A stretch of 64,000 nucleotides of DNA from Pontederia crassipes (GCA_030549335.1 CM060195.1:26788874-26852873); one strand, 5' to 3'. Shown: positions 26,046 through 39,000, numbered from the stretch's first letter. The notes: a model not told the origin generated them from the letters alone. A program made the numbers and translations.

Positions 26046-26420
26046 GCGCAAGGGCGGTCGGATCTGGCCGCCGCGCGCGGAGGGCGGCCGGGGCGGCCGC
26101 CGCGCGCGGAGGGCGGCCGGGGCGGCCGCCGCGCGCGGAGGGCGGCCGGGGCGGCCGCCGCGCGCGGAGGGCGGCCGGGGCGGCCGCCGCGCGCGGAGGG
26201 CGGCCGAGGCGGCCGCCGCGCGCGGAGGGCGGCCGAGGCGGCCGCCGCGCGCGGAGGGCGGCTGGATCTGGCCGCCGCGCGCGAATGGCGGCCGGATCTA
26301 GCCGCGCAAGAATGGCGGCCGGATCTGGCCGCTGCGCGCGAATGGCGGCCGGATCTGGCCGACGGTGCGAATGGCGGTCGGATCTGGCCGCCGCGCGCGA
26401 ATGGCAGCGGGAACTGGCCG
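26046..26420. repeat. 29-base GC-rich minisatellite inside the CACTA element
   Basis: A unit of 29 bases (GCGCGCGGAGGGCGGCCGGG plus GCGGCCGCC) repeats nearly perfectly from about 26070 to 26260 and then decays into GGATCTGGCCG-containing variants. Because 29 is not a multiple of 3, the array cycles through frames, which with almost no stop codons produces long false open frames on both strands. Confidence 0.95.
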
Positions 26421-26689
26421 CCGCACGGAGATGGTCGAAGGAGAGAAAAATTATATATCAAAGGAGGCGGGGATCGGACCTACCTGCGCCGGAGATGGTC
26501 GGCGGCGGAAGCTTCGGGCGGGAGGTGGTCGACGGCCGGACGAATGGCGGACGAAACGGGCGGCGGCGGACGAACGTTCAAAACGTTCTAAGTAAGAGTG
26601 CGGTCGGGTTTTTATATAACCACTTTTCGACGGTCGAAACCGCCGTAACATAGGTAAATATAATATTATATTAATTCACGTTTCGACGG

Positions 26690-26880
26690 CTCCAATCCGC
26701 TGGAAAAACCGTCGATAGTTTCGACGGTATTCAAACCGTCGAAATATCGACGGTTTTAGCCGTCAATAGTTTTGATGGTTCTTTAAACCGTCGAAATATC
26801 GACGGTTTTAGTTGTCGATAGTTTTGACGGTTCTTTAAACCGTCGAAATATCGACGGTTTTAGCCGTCGATTCCCTTAAT
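26690..26880. repeat. 52-base tandem repeat of palindromic CGACGGTT motifs
   Basis: The phrase GTCGAAATATCGACGGTTTT recurs at 26739, 26791 and 26843. Each unit is itself an imperfect inverted repeat. It forms part of the right subterminal zone of the CACTA element. Confidence 0.85.
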
Positions 26881-27368
26881 GATAATTTTTAAAAAACATC
26901 GACAGATACATAGGTTGTGTAAATTATAAATTTCCATTTTTGACGGTTGAGGCCGTCGAAAAAAAGTAAGGTAGAATATTTTATTTAAATACTATCGACG
27001 GTTATGACCGCCGAAATATCGACGGTTGCTTTGAACGTCGCAAATTTCGACGGTCAAAACCATCGATAAGTTCAATAATTATGCGCAACCAGTCTTGAAA
27101 TTTTTCGACGGTTCAGACCGCTGGAAGTTTCGACTGTTAGATAAACCGCCAAAATTATCGACGGTCATAACCGTCGGAGTAAAAATATTTTCGACGGAAT
27201 CTTCCGACGAATTTATCACCGTCGAAATTTTAGACGGGTTAAACCGTCGAAAATTATCTGACGAAAATATCGACGGTTTGGAAGATCCGCCAAAAAAACC
27301 GTCGATATTTAAGACGGATTTCGGGCCGTCGAAAATGGACCGTCGGAAATACGACTTTTCTTGTAGTG

Positions 27369-29480
27369 AATCCTCTTTCACCTTATATCTTAATCCTCGT
27401 CTTACAAGTTTTTTCTTCACTTATGAACCTTCATATTACCTTGAAAACATCTCTCCTTACCAAATTAACACCTTCTCACGCAGTCACCTCCTTTTTGCAG
27501 AAACCTACTCATTTGCTTAAGAGCGACAAAAAAAAAAGCTGCCATAATGTAAAGAAAGTCCTCAATATCTATAATTATCACACTGATCAAAAGCTAAACC
27601 CTCAAAAGTTCGAGCTCTATTTACCGACTACTATCAATAACTGCTGTATGGAATCTCATTAAGACTTTGCTCAACCTTCATATTGGTACCTACCCCTTTC
27701 ACTTATCTCAGTGTACCCATTTCCCCCAAACACATACCAAATTACCAATACAGAAACAACACTTCATCATCGACAAGGTTTCTTCGCGTCTCGCCGAATG
27801 ACGAAAAAGCACTCTTAATCAAGCCGGTCGTGTTACATTGATCAAATTTGTCTTATCAACAATACTGATTTACCCCCTGGGAACTTCCCCTCTTGCCACT
27901 AGTACACTTAACTCTCTGGAGAAACTTTCAAGATCCTTCCTTTGGGACCTCGACGCGGGTCGTCATGGTGCTCATCTCGTTAGCTGGGTCATTGCTCAGC
28001 TTCCTCTGGCCGCTGAAGGTCTGGGCATTCAAAACCTGAAAGCCACTCGTAATGCTTTTTTGGGCGACGTATCCTTGACTTGCTGAATAATATCAACTCC
28101 CTTTCCAAGTCTAGAATTTCAAATCCATCCCAGGAGAACCTCTGCTCTTGGCGTATCATTCTCGACTCCCTTGTGGATCTTCGACTCGGCTCCCGTAGGA
28201 CCATTGGCTCGGGTAAATCTGCATCCATTCTCCTTGACCCTTGGAGTTTTGATATCCCTCTAATCTAGAAACCAACATTTATAAATATGCACTACCCTCG
28301 GGATGGTCTTAATGTTAATCATCTTTTAGCTGATGGTGCATGGAATGTCTCCCTTCTGTATTCTATTTTTGGCAGCTCCATTTGCGATTTAATTGGACAC
28401 ATTTACATTGCTATTCATGCCAATGATGATGTGTGGGCATGGGTGACGGATACTCATGGATGAGCAAATGCAAACTCAATTTATAATTTTGTTTATCGCC
28501 GCTCTTTACTATCGTGTCCTCCTAGTAGCAAGACGTGGAGAGTGTTATGGTAGATTCTGGTACCCAAAGATACACACTTCCCTTTGAAAACTTTTTCACC
28601 TTCGCCTCCCAACCCTGGACTCCATTGCGCTTTTTGATAATAACATAAACACTGCTTGCCCTCTCTGTGGCCTCACAATAGAAATCGACATCCATCTATT
28701 TTTTTTTTTTTTGCATACCCCTTTTCCTTGCAATTATGGTCCATGTTGCAAAACCAACTTGGCATTACTTTCAGGTTGTCTTTCTCTTGGCACCAGGGCT
28801 CTTGGGTCCATGAAGGAGCTGACCAGAACAAGCAATCTAAGCATCACTTCCTTTCTCTCTTTGCCCTTAGCCTATGGGAGGTCTGAAATTTGTGCAATAA
28901 CATTCACTTCTCTAATTAGCATGCTACCGTGGATGTTGCTTGATAGAGAGTTTTGGCCGGTTCTTAAGATTATTCTGAGGCCTGAGGCATTGTCACTCTC
29001 TATGCCTCACCCCCATAACCCCCATGGGTTGAGTGGAAGCCCCCTCCCCAACATTGGGTTCAATTCAGTAATGATGGCTCTTTTGTTGGGTCATCTAGGT
29101 GAGCGATACATGTTATATCCTCTGCACTTATGTTGTTCATTTCATTTTTACATGTTCTTCCTGACACTTCTCTAACTCGGCCTTGGAGTTTGAGGCACGG
29201 AAAATGCTTATAAGTTTGTGGCGCTGCGTGGCTCACGACATCAAGGGGATCAACATTTTTTCGAACTCTAACATGCTAGTCAAGATCATGAACTGGCATT
29301 GCCATTGTCCATGGCGGATTAAAGGAATTGTCATTGATATTTGGGGCATACTGCCTGACCTAACACCTACAATTGTATCACACTGCCCGCACTCTCACAA
29401 TCGGCAAATTTTGGTCGCACAACTTCTTGCGACACTTTTTGGGAGGACCCCCTTGTGGATCTCATCCATCTTTTGTTTGA
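27369..29480 (+). pseudogene. LINE (L1 type) fragment, 3' side: RT end, zinc-knuckle and RNase H-like part
   Basis: Starts in frame with PLSPYILILVLQVFSSLM, the L1 RT motif around 'GDPLSPYLF'. It continues through VKKVLNIYNYHTDQKLNPQK ('..GQKVNFQKS'), then TLIKFVLSTILIYPL and FLWDLDAGRH..VSWVIAQLP ('FLWG...H.V.W..VC.P'), GLGIQNLKATRNAFLG, a Cys-rich zf-RVT remnant (CPLCGL, near 28650-28680) and an RNase H-like tail (LEFEARKML...NSNMLVKIM, near 29190-29290). Several frames are needed, so the copy is dead. It ends near 29480-29530, shortly before a T/A run. Together with 23500-23843 it forms one LINE split by the CACTA element. Confidence 0.85.
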
Positions 29481-29489
29481 AAATTATTT

Positions 29490-29829
29490 GACAATTTCTT
29501 AATGGATTTCCTTTTTTTTTAAAAAAAGAATTGAGTTAAGGTTGGGATTAGTTGTCGTGGATTCAAATTGAAAGACATAATTGGAGAGAGCTAATCTTTG
29601 ACACCATACCATACCCTACAAGCTTCATTACTTTGGTGCTAATAACTTTACACGCCGTTGTTCATATCAAACCCACCCTAATTTTAGAAATCAAAAAAGT
29701 AAGTGGACCTGACCCATTGAATGATGGCTATATCAACTATTCTGATATTTAAATTCGATATAGATTAAATTGTACAAGCGAATTTTTTTATTCCCTTAGA
29801 CCACGCAAGTCCAGAATTTGCCGATATTT

Positions 29830-29900
<71 letters not shown>

Positions 29901-30283
29901 ATCAACATGTGTCCAGAGATTCTAGAAAAGTCAAGAACATTTATCTTTCTTCATTTAGTTGCACCTATAATAGAACATTGAAATGAGAAATTTAGCTTTA
30001 ATATAGTGAAAGCTTAAAATATAATTCTAGATTATTTTATTACCCAACTATGTGGGAAACTTCATCACCAGTATTTTTAAGAATATTTTGTTCAACAAAA
30101 GTTTTGATGAACTTGGTGAATTGAAGGAGAGCAATGCACTTGCAAACAACTTGGACTCCTTAGTGAAAGTTGCGACACCTAAAAATGTGAGACAAAAGGT
30201 TGTTTGAAGAAAAAGGATTTTCATATATTCGGCCTGGAGATTTCAAGAGTTTATTACAAGAAAACTAAGTTCATAAGTCTAAT
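29490..30283. other. Spacer with AG microsatellite
   Basis: No gene recognised. It holds the AG tract at 29832-29897 and ends at the AAT (30281-30283) that serves as left target duplication of the next CACTA. Confidence 0.5.
29832..29897. repeat. (GA)n microsatellite
   Basis: About 33 uninterrupted GA dinucleotides. Confidence 0.97.
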
Positions 30284-32780
30284 CACTACAAAAATTTGCT
30301 GAATAACCATGTCAATTAGCGTCTTAAAAGTGTCAACACTTACCGAGTGCCAAAAGAATCAAAATAGTGACTTCGTATTGAAAGAAGCGTGACTCTATTT
30401 AATTCGTGATAACCTTGAATTAGCGCCGCAATTTCGTTACATATGCTCGATGCCAAGCTGGTGCCCATTGGGCACTACGACATAAAAATTACTGTGTGTG
30501 CAAATAGGAAAATGCATGGTACCTTATAGCACTACTTTAGTATCGACTTATTGAGACGCTAAAATGTCTGAAATAGCATCGCAAGTCAGCCGATGCAATG
30601 TCGATGGTGTAATGTCCTTATGGGTGCACTAAATAGAATGCCATCATGACCTCGACTGCCTGGGCTCTAAAGTTTCTGCTTCGTGATACTTGCATCGCCA
30701 AGGTGTCTCTAACTTGTTGCTAAATGTGTGGCATCACTATTACCACCCTCATGTGGCGCCAATATTAAAAAATAAAAATAAATTTATTGCCTATACTAAA
30801 CTATAATTAATAAATTGATGGAATACTAATTATAATTGTATTCATATATGTATATGAATACAAATATACACACATATATATACAAATACACATATGCATA
30901 TATATATATATATATATATATAAACATAATTAATCTAATTTGAATACCCATATATATCAATATATAAATTGTATATGTAATATATAGCATATAAAAATAC
31001 AACATATATCATAGCCTCCGCAATCAACTTTACAAGTTTCGTAATATCATCACGTCCGGTCTCAGTATTCAGGACATACATAGATGCCAAAAACATATTT
31101 GTCATTCAGTTTAAGAGTCCTTTATGTAAGAAGTGATAAGTAAATCATTATACTTGAATTTTTGTTACTTAATTTATTATTTAACAAAGTCCAAATATTT
31201 GATGTAGGATGAATGAGGATTAGTAGAGGAAGTCTCAAACTACAAAAATTAATAGACTTTCTAAGTTAGAAGCTCACGTACATAAAAGATGGTCAATTAG
31301 ATTCGACGAGCATTGTCAGGGCATGGTAATGCATATATAAAAAGAATAGTATAAATTTTTATCTTATATTTACTTATTTTACAAAATTAAATCTTTATTG
31401 TAGGAGGAGAAAGAAGGGAGCCCTGTCAATTTCTACACGATCTATGAAGCTACGTATAAGAGTTGGAAGACCAATGACTTGGTCATGCACATTGCCTATA
31501 GAATCTTGGTATGTCCCATCATCTATTTATTTTGTTGTTCAAATTAGTCCAAATGATTTCTCAAAATTTCAATGTTTACATCTTTTAGGATGCATATAAT
31601 GAAAAGATGGCTGAAAAAGTACGTGCATGATCCTGGTACTCAGCCACCAAATAATGTATTCCAAAAATAATTCATATTTATAATGTTTTATAATACTTTA
31701 TATACTTATAAACTTATCTATTTTGCAGGGATTTGCCATTTGAGAGGAGTTGGCCATAACAACATGAGGTGAATACTTGAGAGGATTATGTTAGCTATTC
31801 AGATTTTTAAAAAGAGTGGAGGATACATATGTGTCTACTCTGAGTTCATTCCCGACACCTTGACACCGAACAACATTAGATGACTCATAGATGTGCAACT
31901 TTCTCAATAATTGGCTCTAGTCTTAAAGACGCTTAAGACCATCATACAAACAAAAACATGAGCTCCAAGTTCGAGTACATCATCGTCGAATGTTAAGAAT
32001 AACATTGTGATGATAGTGATCATTAGGTTATAGAAACTTTTGTAACACTAGACGTATTTACAACTAAACATTATGATATTATTAAAACTTTGTGATGTCA
32101 TTAGTTCCTTTGTGATTCCATTATTTGTGATGTATGTGATTCCCTTAGTTCCTTTTATGATATTTCTTTCTAGTTTATATTGTGTTGAATGTGCATGATA
32201 AACTCGTTTGGGGAGGGAAGAGAAAAATGAGGTGTAACTAAAAAAATATTGTAACTAGTGTCACATTAGCAATGCATTAGCATCACAAAGTGGACAATTA
32301 CGATATAAAATTAGCTACCATGGCGTTGACGTAGCATCACATACATTAGCTTCATATTAGCCTCGTCATGGAGTCACAAAAGAGGAACAATAACTGAGTG
32401 AGATGTATGTTTAGTGTCTTAATGGGGCCAACGTAGCATCGCATATGCTAGTGTCACTTTGCCGTCAAAGTAGAGCTGACTGAACTAGTGTCGCTTTATC
32501 ATCAACAATTGAGATGCTAACTATCGTCATATTTGACATGCAATGGCCCCACATGAGCACCTATTTTGTCAAAACTGCATTGTCACTCTAGCATCGACAA
32601 TTGACACTAATGGTGTCGCTTGGTTCTTTGGCTCAAGTGTGATGCTATTAGCGGCGGATTTGTGGAGTTGCAATATTTTGGCGCATCGGTGATGCTAATG
32701 TGTCGTTATTTTTTAGCTCCTAGTTAGCATCACTTTAGAGACAAATGTTAGTGTCGTTATTTATCAGATTTCTTGTAGCG
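30284..32780 (+). mobile_element. Second CACTA element, 2497 bases, TSD AAT, decayed
   Basis: It begins CACTACAAAAATTTG and ends TTCTTGTAGCG, the CACTA termini with one changed base at the right end. AAT flanks it at 30281-30283 and 32781-32783. Subterminal zones carry many TAGCATCAC/GTGATGCTA and TGTCGCTT words on both sides (30300-30770 and 32240-32770), different from the CGACGGTT words of the first element, so this is another family. It keeps a remnant of the element's own accessory gene near 31404-31640. Confidence 0.88.
31404..31640 (+). pseudogene. Remnant of Ptta/En/Spm plant transposase-type gene (Transposase_24-like)
   Basis: An exon-like stretch 31404-31508 reads EEKEGSPVNFYTIYEATYKS and then WKTNDLVMHIAYRIL, bounded by TAG and GT. 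After an intron-like gap, 31589-31627 reads DAYNEKMAEKVRA. The order 'GSPV..F..TH..K...VN..A...Y..M' is that of the short conserved domain of proteins encoded by plant CACTA elements. Only about 50 residues remain, so the gene is not functional. Confidence 0.55.
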
Positions 32781-32799
32781 AATCCAAATTTTTTAATGT

Positions 32800-33530
32800 T
32801 CGAAATCATTTTGATAGACGCAAGTGGGAGCTCGAACTTTTTTTAAAAAAAATTTGAACAACCAAATTTCATCTCAAGTGAATTATGTAAGGCTCCAAAT
32901 GCCTATTTGAAGACAAAAATACCATAAAAGAGGTCTTAAGGTTGCAAGCAAGGTTAAGGTTTATAGGGAAAATAATCTTAGTAAGGGTTAATCTTAAAAA
33001 GTGTTAGAATCTTGTATAATTCCATTCTCTTATCCTCTTGAATGTTTGAAATTATAAAAGAGAGAGTTTGATGAGATATAACTTGGGTTTAGCTCCTTTG
33101 TTCATGATGTTAGCGCCTTCCCTTTTGATTTAAAAAAAAGGTGTACTGAATAAGCTTGCCAAGAGGAGAGTTTGTATTGTCTCTCAAAATGAAAAAAAAG
33201 AGGTGTAAAAGGTTTCATTACCTTATTTGAAAATTGAAGGGTTAATAGAATCTTTGAGGGTGTCAAAATCAAAAAGTCAAAATGACAAGTATGTCAAGGC
33301 ATGACTCCTTATCAACAAATCACCTTGCATTTTGGATTGTTTTGCTATTGTGAACCTTATTGATTAAGCTTTTTAAGTTTGGAGTTTGTAATAAATCAAT
33401 TTTATGCTTTCACGCAGATTTAAAAATAAGTTTGATCAATTTTAAGACACCAATTCATCCATCCTTAATGCACTCTTGTGACTAGCAACCTAAAAGAACT
33501 AACATTTCCTAATTGGTATAGAAGTAGAGG
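32800..33530 (+). mobile_element. Decayed copia-type LTR and primer-binding site (Sirevirus-like)
   Basis: Positions 33440-33530 resemble the end of a Sirevirus LTR and leader: ACACCAATTCATCCATCC followed about 50 bases later by TAATTGGTATAGAAG, a degenerate tRNA-iMet priming site. The upstream 0.6 kb has LTR-like leader composition. I could not define the 5' end; CACTA 2 may have inserted into it. Fossil, heavily broken, no coding part recognised downstream. Confidence 0.4.
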
Positions 33531-34640
33531 AAAAAGATGCTATAATAAGGACCAGAGGCAACTTTAAAGTGCATAAAAAAATTGTATCGTCTTTCAATTT
33601 CTTTTTTATTTAAGAAATAAATCTTTTGCGCTAGAAGATTTAGTTTAATCAAGGATGAAACTAATAAATTTTGGTATGTTCCTCTTATGATATTTTCTCT
33701 TCATTTGACATCCGCAAAGTATGGTTCATACAGAAGTAGAAAGTCTCTAAAAGAAAGTTTGGTAATCCAATATAAATCATATTTCAAAATAAGTTAGCAA
33801 GTTCATTGGTGAAAAGGTACATATAGAGTACATAGTTTATTACTTTATTGCTAATAAATTTTTAAACCTATAATAATCTAATGTTGGAAAATCAATCTTA
33901 TTCTATTTTTATGAATCAATGCGTAACAGACAATAATTCATTCAATGGATATAGCAAGGTTATGGATTTAGTGCATGTTAAAAAAAATGCATAATATAAA
34001 AAGGTTAATGTTGTGTGAATTGGTAACTATATTATGAAGTGAGAATATCTTATAAGAGTCTTGTCATTTGGATCAATAAATTGAGAGGTCTTATTTTTGT
34101 AAATATCTATGAATTCTAGGAAGAGCCCATGAGAATAACTCAATTTTAACAAAAGGAGTGAATGTTTAATCGGCTAGACACATAGCACTTTGTTATATAT
34201 TAAAAAGTTGATTAATTGAAGGTTCAATCTTAATGATACATCCTATTTGCACAAATCGTACAACTCACGAAAAGGTTATAATTTAGTGGTAGATTGCTTG
34301 ATAATTTACAAATTATAGTGTTGTATAATATATGAATTTTCATATAATTATATTATTGATTATGCTCATATTCACGTTTACGTTATATGTTAATATTTAA
34401 GTTTATACTTTATACTTATGCTCAGATTTCAATAAATGGTCACCAATTTTATCATCTTTTTTGTTTCCCAATTTCGCTTTGTAATTAAATTGTTCTGCAA
34501 CCATTAACTTATTTCAGTGATTGCGTATCGTTAGTTCTTCATTTTTTTACTCATGTGACACATCATTAAATATAAATTAAATAAAAATATATAATATTAA
34601 TTAATAATAACATAATATAAAAACTAATTGAAACAAGGTT
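33531..34640. other. AT-rich spacer
   Basis: Very AT-rich with stops in every frame; nothing recognised. Confidence 0.45.
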
Positions 34641-35240
34641 GGCTGCCCCCTCCCCCTCTCCTCCGGTGATGGTAGGAGAAGGTGGAGGGGGCTAGAGAGA
34701 GGAGGGGAGGGGTGAGAGCATCACCCCTTCTCTCACTAGTGATAACTCAGGGGTTGTCGTTGTACTTCATGATGAGATAGATGACGGAGAAAGTGGTGAC
34801 GACGTTGGAGGAGGTGGCAACACACACCGGCAAACGATTTTGGGTGACAAAAAGCAGCACATCCGACATGTGTGTTAGAGGGGGCGACACCCCCAATCCC
34901 TTCGCCTGTCGGCTTGTGTGTGTGTGTGTGGAGAACCCCGGGTGTGGTGTACTGCCTCCACCCCCTCCTGTCATCGCCAACGAGACTGTCGGAGGGGATG
35001 CCACCAGAGACGAAGCCAAGGTAGAAACCTAGGGGAGGCCAAGTTTAATATTTATACTATACCCTAAAATTTTTATTAATATCCATATAAATAGCTATAA
35101 TATTAAAAAATTGGGAGAGATGGAGGCCCCTCCAAAATGACCCTAGCTCCGTCCCTGGATGCCACCGTCACCCCTCTCCTGTCATCGTCAGAGAGGCTAG
35201 GGGAGGAGAAGGGAAGGGGCATTTCCTCTTTTTTTTTCCT
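34641..35240. other. GC-rich block, possibly mobile, interrupted by a MITE
   Basis: The base composition changes sharply from AT-rich to GC-rich at about 34640 and back at about 35230. The block contains CCCCTCCCCCTCTCCTCCGG, a GT run (34916-34930) and open frames on both strands that show no family motif. It may be a foreign fragment, but no ends were identified. Confidence 0.35.
35005..35157. mobile_element. hAT-type MITE, 153 bases, TSD GATGCCAC
   Basis: The left end CAGAGACGAAGCCAAGG and the reverse complement of the right end CAGGGACGGAGCTAGGG agree at 13 of 17 positions. The 8-base duplication GATGCCAC stands at 34997-35004 and 35158-35165. The AT-rich core (TTTAATATTTATAC and so on) has no coding capacity. 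Confidence 0.9.
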
Positions 35241-36003
35241 ATTTTTAGTTTATTATTGTTATATTTTAATTATGTTCTACGAAGGTAAAAAATGGATAAT
35301 CGGCAATAAAGGATCAAATGATATTTTTTAAAATAAGTTAATAATTGAAGAATACTTTAATCATAAAGTAAAGATAAAAGATAAAATAAAAAAATAAAAT
35401 CCTAGAGTATTTAGTGAAATTTAATTATTAAATTAAAATAAAATAATAAGAAAAACATTCTCTTATCACCTCATCGAAATCCGGGAATGATGTTTGTCGT
35501 TGGAAGGCTTGACCACACGACAAATGGTAAAGGAACGTGATCTCTGTCGGGGTTCCCAGAAACATGGGAACGAGCCGACAGGTCCAACTCAACGCTGACG
35601 TGGAGTAGAGCCCACGGGTGCCGTCATCCGATCTGGATACGATCTTCTTATCCTCCGATAGCAGATCAACGGCGAGGAAGAATAGAGGAGAAAAGCGAAC
35701 GCCGTCCACGTTTGCATCCGTAGGCCGACCTCGACGGCGGTATTCCGCATAAAATTGTTCTCTGTCCCAACGACCACGTCATCGCTTTGTAAGCTGTAAC
35801 GCTTCAATGGAAACCGCTGTGGAATTGGTCGCATACGGAGTTTTATGAGTGCTAGTTTTCGTTTGCCTTCTCTTCTCTCCAATGAGAAGGCACCTTTAAG
35901 CACATACTTTTTTTTTGTCTCAATTTCGGCTCCCAAATCTCCAGATCGAGCTCTCAGTTCGTCGATTGATTTGTGTCCGTCGTCCCCGTACCGTCGCCCT
36001 TCC
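35241..36003 (+). promoter_or_regulatory. Upstream region of the DSK2 gene
   Basis: AT-rich up to about 35450, then mixed. I see no convincing TATA box within 150 bases of the start codon. An ACGT-core word (CTGACGTGGA, near 35594) and a T-run with TCTC-rich leader (35860-35950) are present. The open frames on the minus strand here are shadows. Confidence 0.4.
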
Positions 36004-39000
36004 ATGGGGTCTGCCGATGCCGAACCTGCCGACGCGGCCGGGGGTGGCGCCGGAGACGGCGGAGCACCCGTTGCGGGGGGCGCCACTGTCCACATACGGT
36101 GCACAAATGGGTCCAAGTTCACGGTGCAGGCGGCGGTGGATGTGACGGTGGGGGAGTTCAAGGGTCTCCTAGCCAGGAACTGCGACGTGCCCGCGGACCA
36201 GCAGAGACTTATCTATAAGGGCAGGATCTTGAAGGACGATCAAACCCTCGACAGCTACGGTACGACACGGGAAATTTGGTTTTTGTGCTTGTTCATGGAT
36301 CCATCGGCATCCTAAGCATTCCGATTTTAGGAGGCATCTTTCATTTCTGCGATCTTTTTTTCTGCATGTTTGTGAAATTGGAAATACGAAGGCAAATGAA
36401 GGTAAAACATTGCCAACATATGATCAGATCCTTGGCATTATCCGTTTCTAGTATAAGTTTAGCGGACATAATTTCGGGTGTCATTCAAGAATCCATTTCT
36501 GTGAAAAGTCTTGCTAATTGCGATTGTTTCATTTTATTTTATTTTTTGAAAGTGATTGTTTCATTTTATTATGTTCCTGGATCTTGGTGTTTAGTTATTC
36601 CACCATTTAGAAATTGTCGTTGTCTTTTATCATGCAAAATGGAAAATAAATCCAAAGTGTACTTTAGGTTGGGCAGGATATTAGTTCGTCAGCAAAGTTT
36701 TTTACGTTGGTTAGATTCCTATTTCATTGCTCCAGTTCCCAAATTGATGAATTCCAGTGATTGTGTAGGATAGTTCCTCCTCCAAGGAAGTTTGTGTCCA
36801 AATTTTGTACTGATATATGCATAATAGAAGACAAGAAAGACTAGAGAAAGAAATAGGAGAATAAGGCTTATAGAGAGAATGAAGAAAGGAATTAGGTGAT
36901 TCCTACTTTATTATATGTTCCTGACTTGTCACCATTCATCTTTATTCACCACTTTTTATGGTTGGTTGTCAGGTGGCAGAAGTTGATTGCTTCAACTTTA
37001 AGTAAGCTACTCTAGAAAAAAAAAGTGCAAGCTAATGCTTAAACACTTGAAGAATCTCGCTAATGCTTAAACTGCAAGCTAGTCACCTTTTAAGGAAACA
37101 TGATAGCAGATAGATATTTTATAAGACTGAGTTCACATGACGTTTGTTAACTGAAGAAAAAGGTGGTCAATTTGTTGTGAATTATTTTTGTTACATTTAG
37201 TTCTTACAATAAACAGTGTTTTCCAACATGCTATGCAGTAGTTCCAATTGCCCACTCTTTATTTATTTATTCCCAAGTAGGGCAGTCCAGTTATTTCAAA
37301 TGATTAAGTTTCATGTTTGGGTTGGCAACTTCGAAAGATGTGAAGTAGTGACTTACTACAGTGATTTAGTACCAACAAAATTCTAAAATCTTCAGGTGGA
37401 TACCAAATTCATTAACTATGAAACATTATTTTTTTTGTGTTTGGTAATATGTATATTGAATAACTCCGCCTATATTTTATAGCCGGTCCCAAGCCTGGAT
37501 AAAGGAGGAGGGTTGTGTTAGGCCCCGACAGCCAGCATAAAATCCTGTCGAATCTTATGAACATGGATCAACGAGTGTCGTATGATCCATGTAGCCGACC
37601 CCACCTAGTGGGATAAGGCTTTGTTGTTGTTGTTGTAATATGTATATTGAATAAACCATTAGGTAAGCTAAGTGCCGACATTGGCATCTTCTCTTTCAGC
37701 AATACAACTGAAATTTACTCTTAATACACAAGCAAACAGAACATGAAAAGCTTGGTGAACCTGTAGGCATAAAATACTGTTGATTGTATTTCTAAGGAGC
37801 TGAAAATTGATCTTGCCATTAATTGATTCTCCTGGTAAAGTTTGATGATTTAATTTGCTTGTATTATGGTTTTCTTTGCACAAACTGTTTTTATCAATCC
37901 TTGAGTTATAGGTTAACTTTAGTATCTTCATTGTTAGACTACTTAAACAATGTTAAAATGACCAGTCCTATTATGAAGGATCTACTAGCTTAGGATGTCT
38001 TACTTTGTAAAGGCAACCTTAGCTACTTTTATGATATTTCTTATAGTCCACTTTCTACCCCTAAAAAAAAGAGAATCCACTTTCTCTGATTCAAAATGTT
38101 CCAACATCAATATTGTGTTGAAAATTATTCTGATTGTCTTGTGTGATGAATTACTTGTATTATGTACTTGATCCTTTTTTTTAGAGAGATTATGTACTTG
38201 ATCCTAATGGTGATTTAACCGTATATGCTCTTATTGCTCACTTTCTGTATGCGTAAGCACCTAAACTTGTGGTAGTTAGTTCCTTTTATTTGAGTGGACA
38301 GGTTTCTACATACTTGCGCTTTCACAATAAGTCTTGGCGAGCCTGTAGGCATAAAATAGCTCTTGATTTCATTTGTAAGGAGCTGAAAGTTGATCTTGCC
38401 ATTAATTGATTCTCCTGGTAAAGTTTGATTAATTAGTTTGCTTTTATTATGGTTTTCTTTGCTCAAACCGTTTTTATCAATCCTTGAGTTATTGGTTAAC
38501 TTTAGTATCTTCATTGTTAGACTACTTAAACAATGTTAAAATGACCAGTCCTATTGTGAAGTCAATATTGTGTTGAAAATTATTGTGATTGCCTTGTGTG
38601 ATGAATTACTTGTATTATGTACTTGATCCTTTTTTTTTTGAGAGAGATTATGTACTTGATCATAATGGTGATTTAACTGTCTATGCTCTTATTGCTCACT
38701 TTCTGTATGCGTAAGCACCTAAACTTGTTGTAGTTAGTTCCTTTTATTTCGAGTGGACAGGTTTTTACATATTTGCGCTTTCACAATAAGTCTTGGCATC
38801 TTCGACTTGGGAGTTGAATTTCCTTCTTTGTCCATGATCCCTTTCATTCTGCTGATATCTGATTAAATATGACTTGTCTATTGCTTCCTTACATATAAAT
38901 TGAAGTTGTATATGGGAGAATTAATGATCTGCTAGCATTCTGGCCCAATCTCCGCTTAAATAGCAATTTTTTGTGAGTTCTAATAGGTTACATCAAGTAA

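Noticed and set aside
25914-26653. Open frames of 225 and 211 codons, and 150 codons on the other strand
   Set aside because: They run through the 29-base GC-rich minisatellite; the peptides are Gly/Arg/Ala low-complexity and exist in several frames at once because the repeat lacks stop codons.
35589-36161. Minus-strand open frame of 190 codons overlapping DSK2 exon 1
   Set aside because: No known domain; it is antisense to the ubiquitin-like domain and explained by exon composition.
37668-38514. Paired minus-strand frames (37668-37931 and 38215-38514) as duplicated genes
   Set aside because: They lie inside the tandem duplication of DSK2 intron 1 and have no domain; similarity only reflects the duplication.
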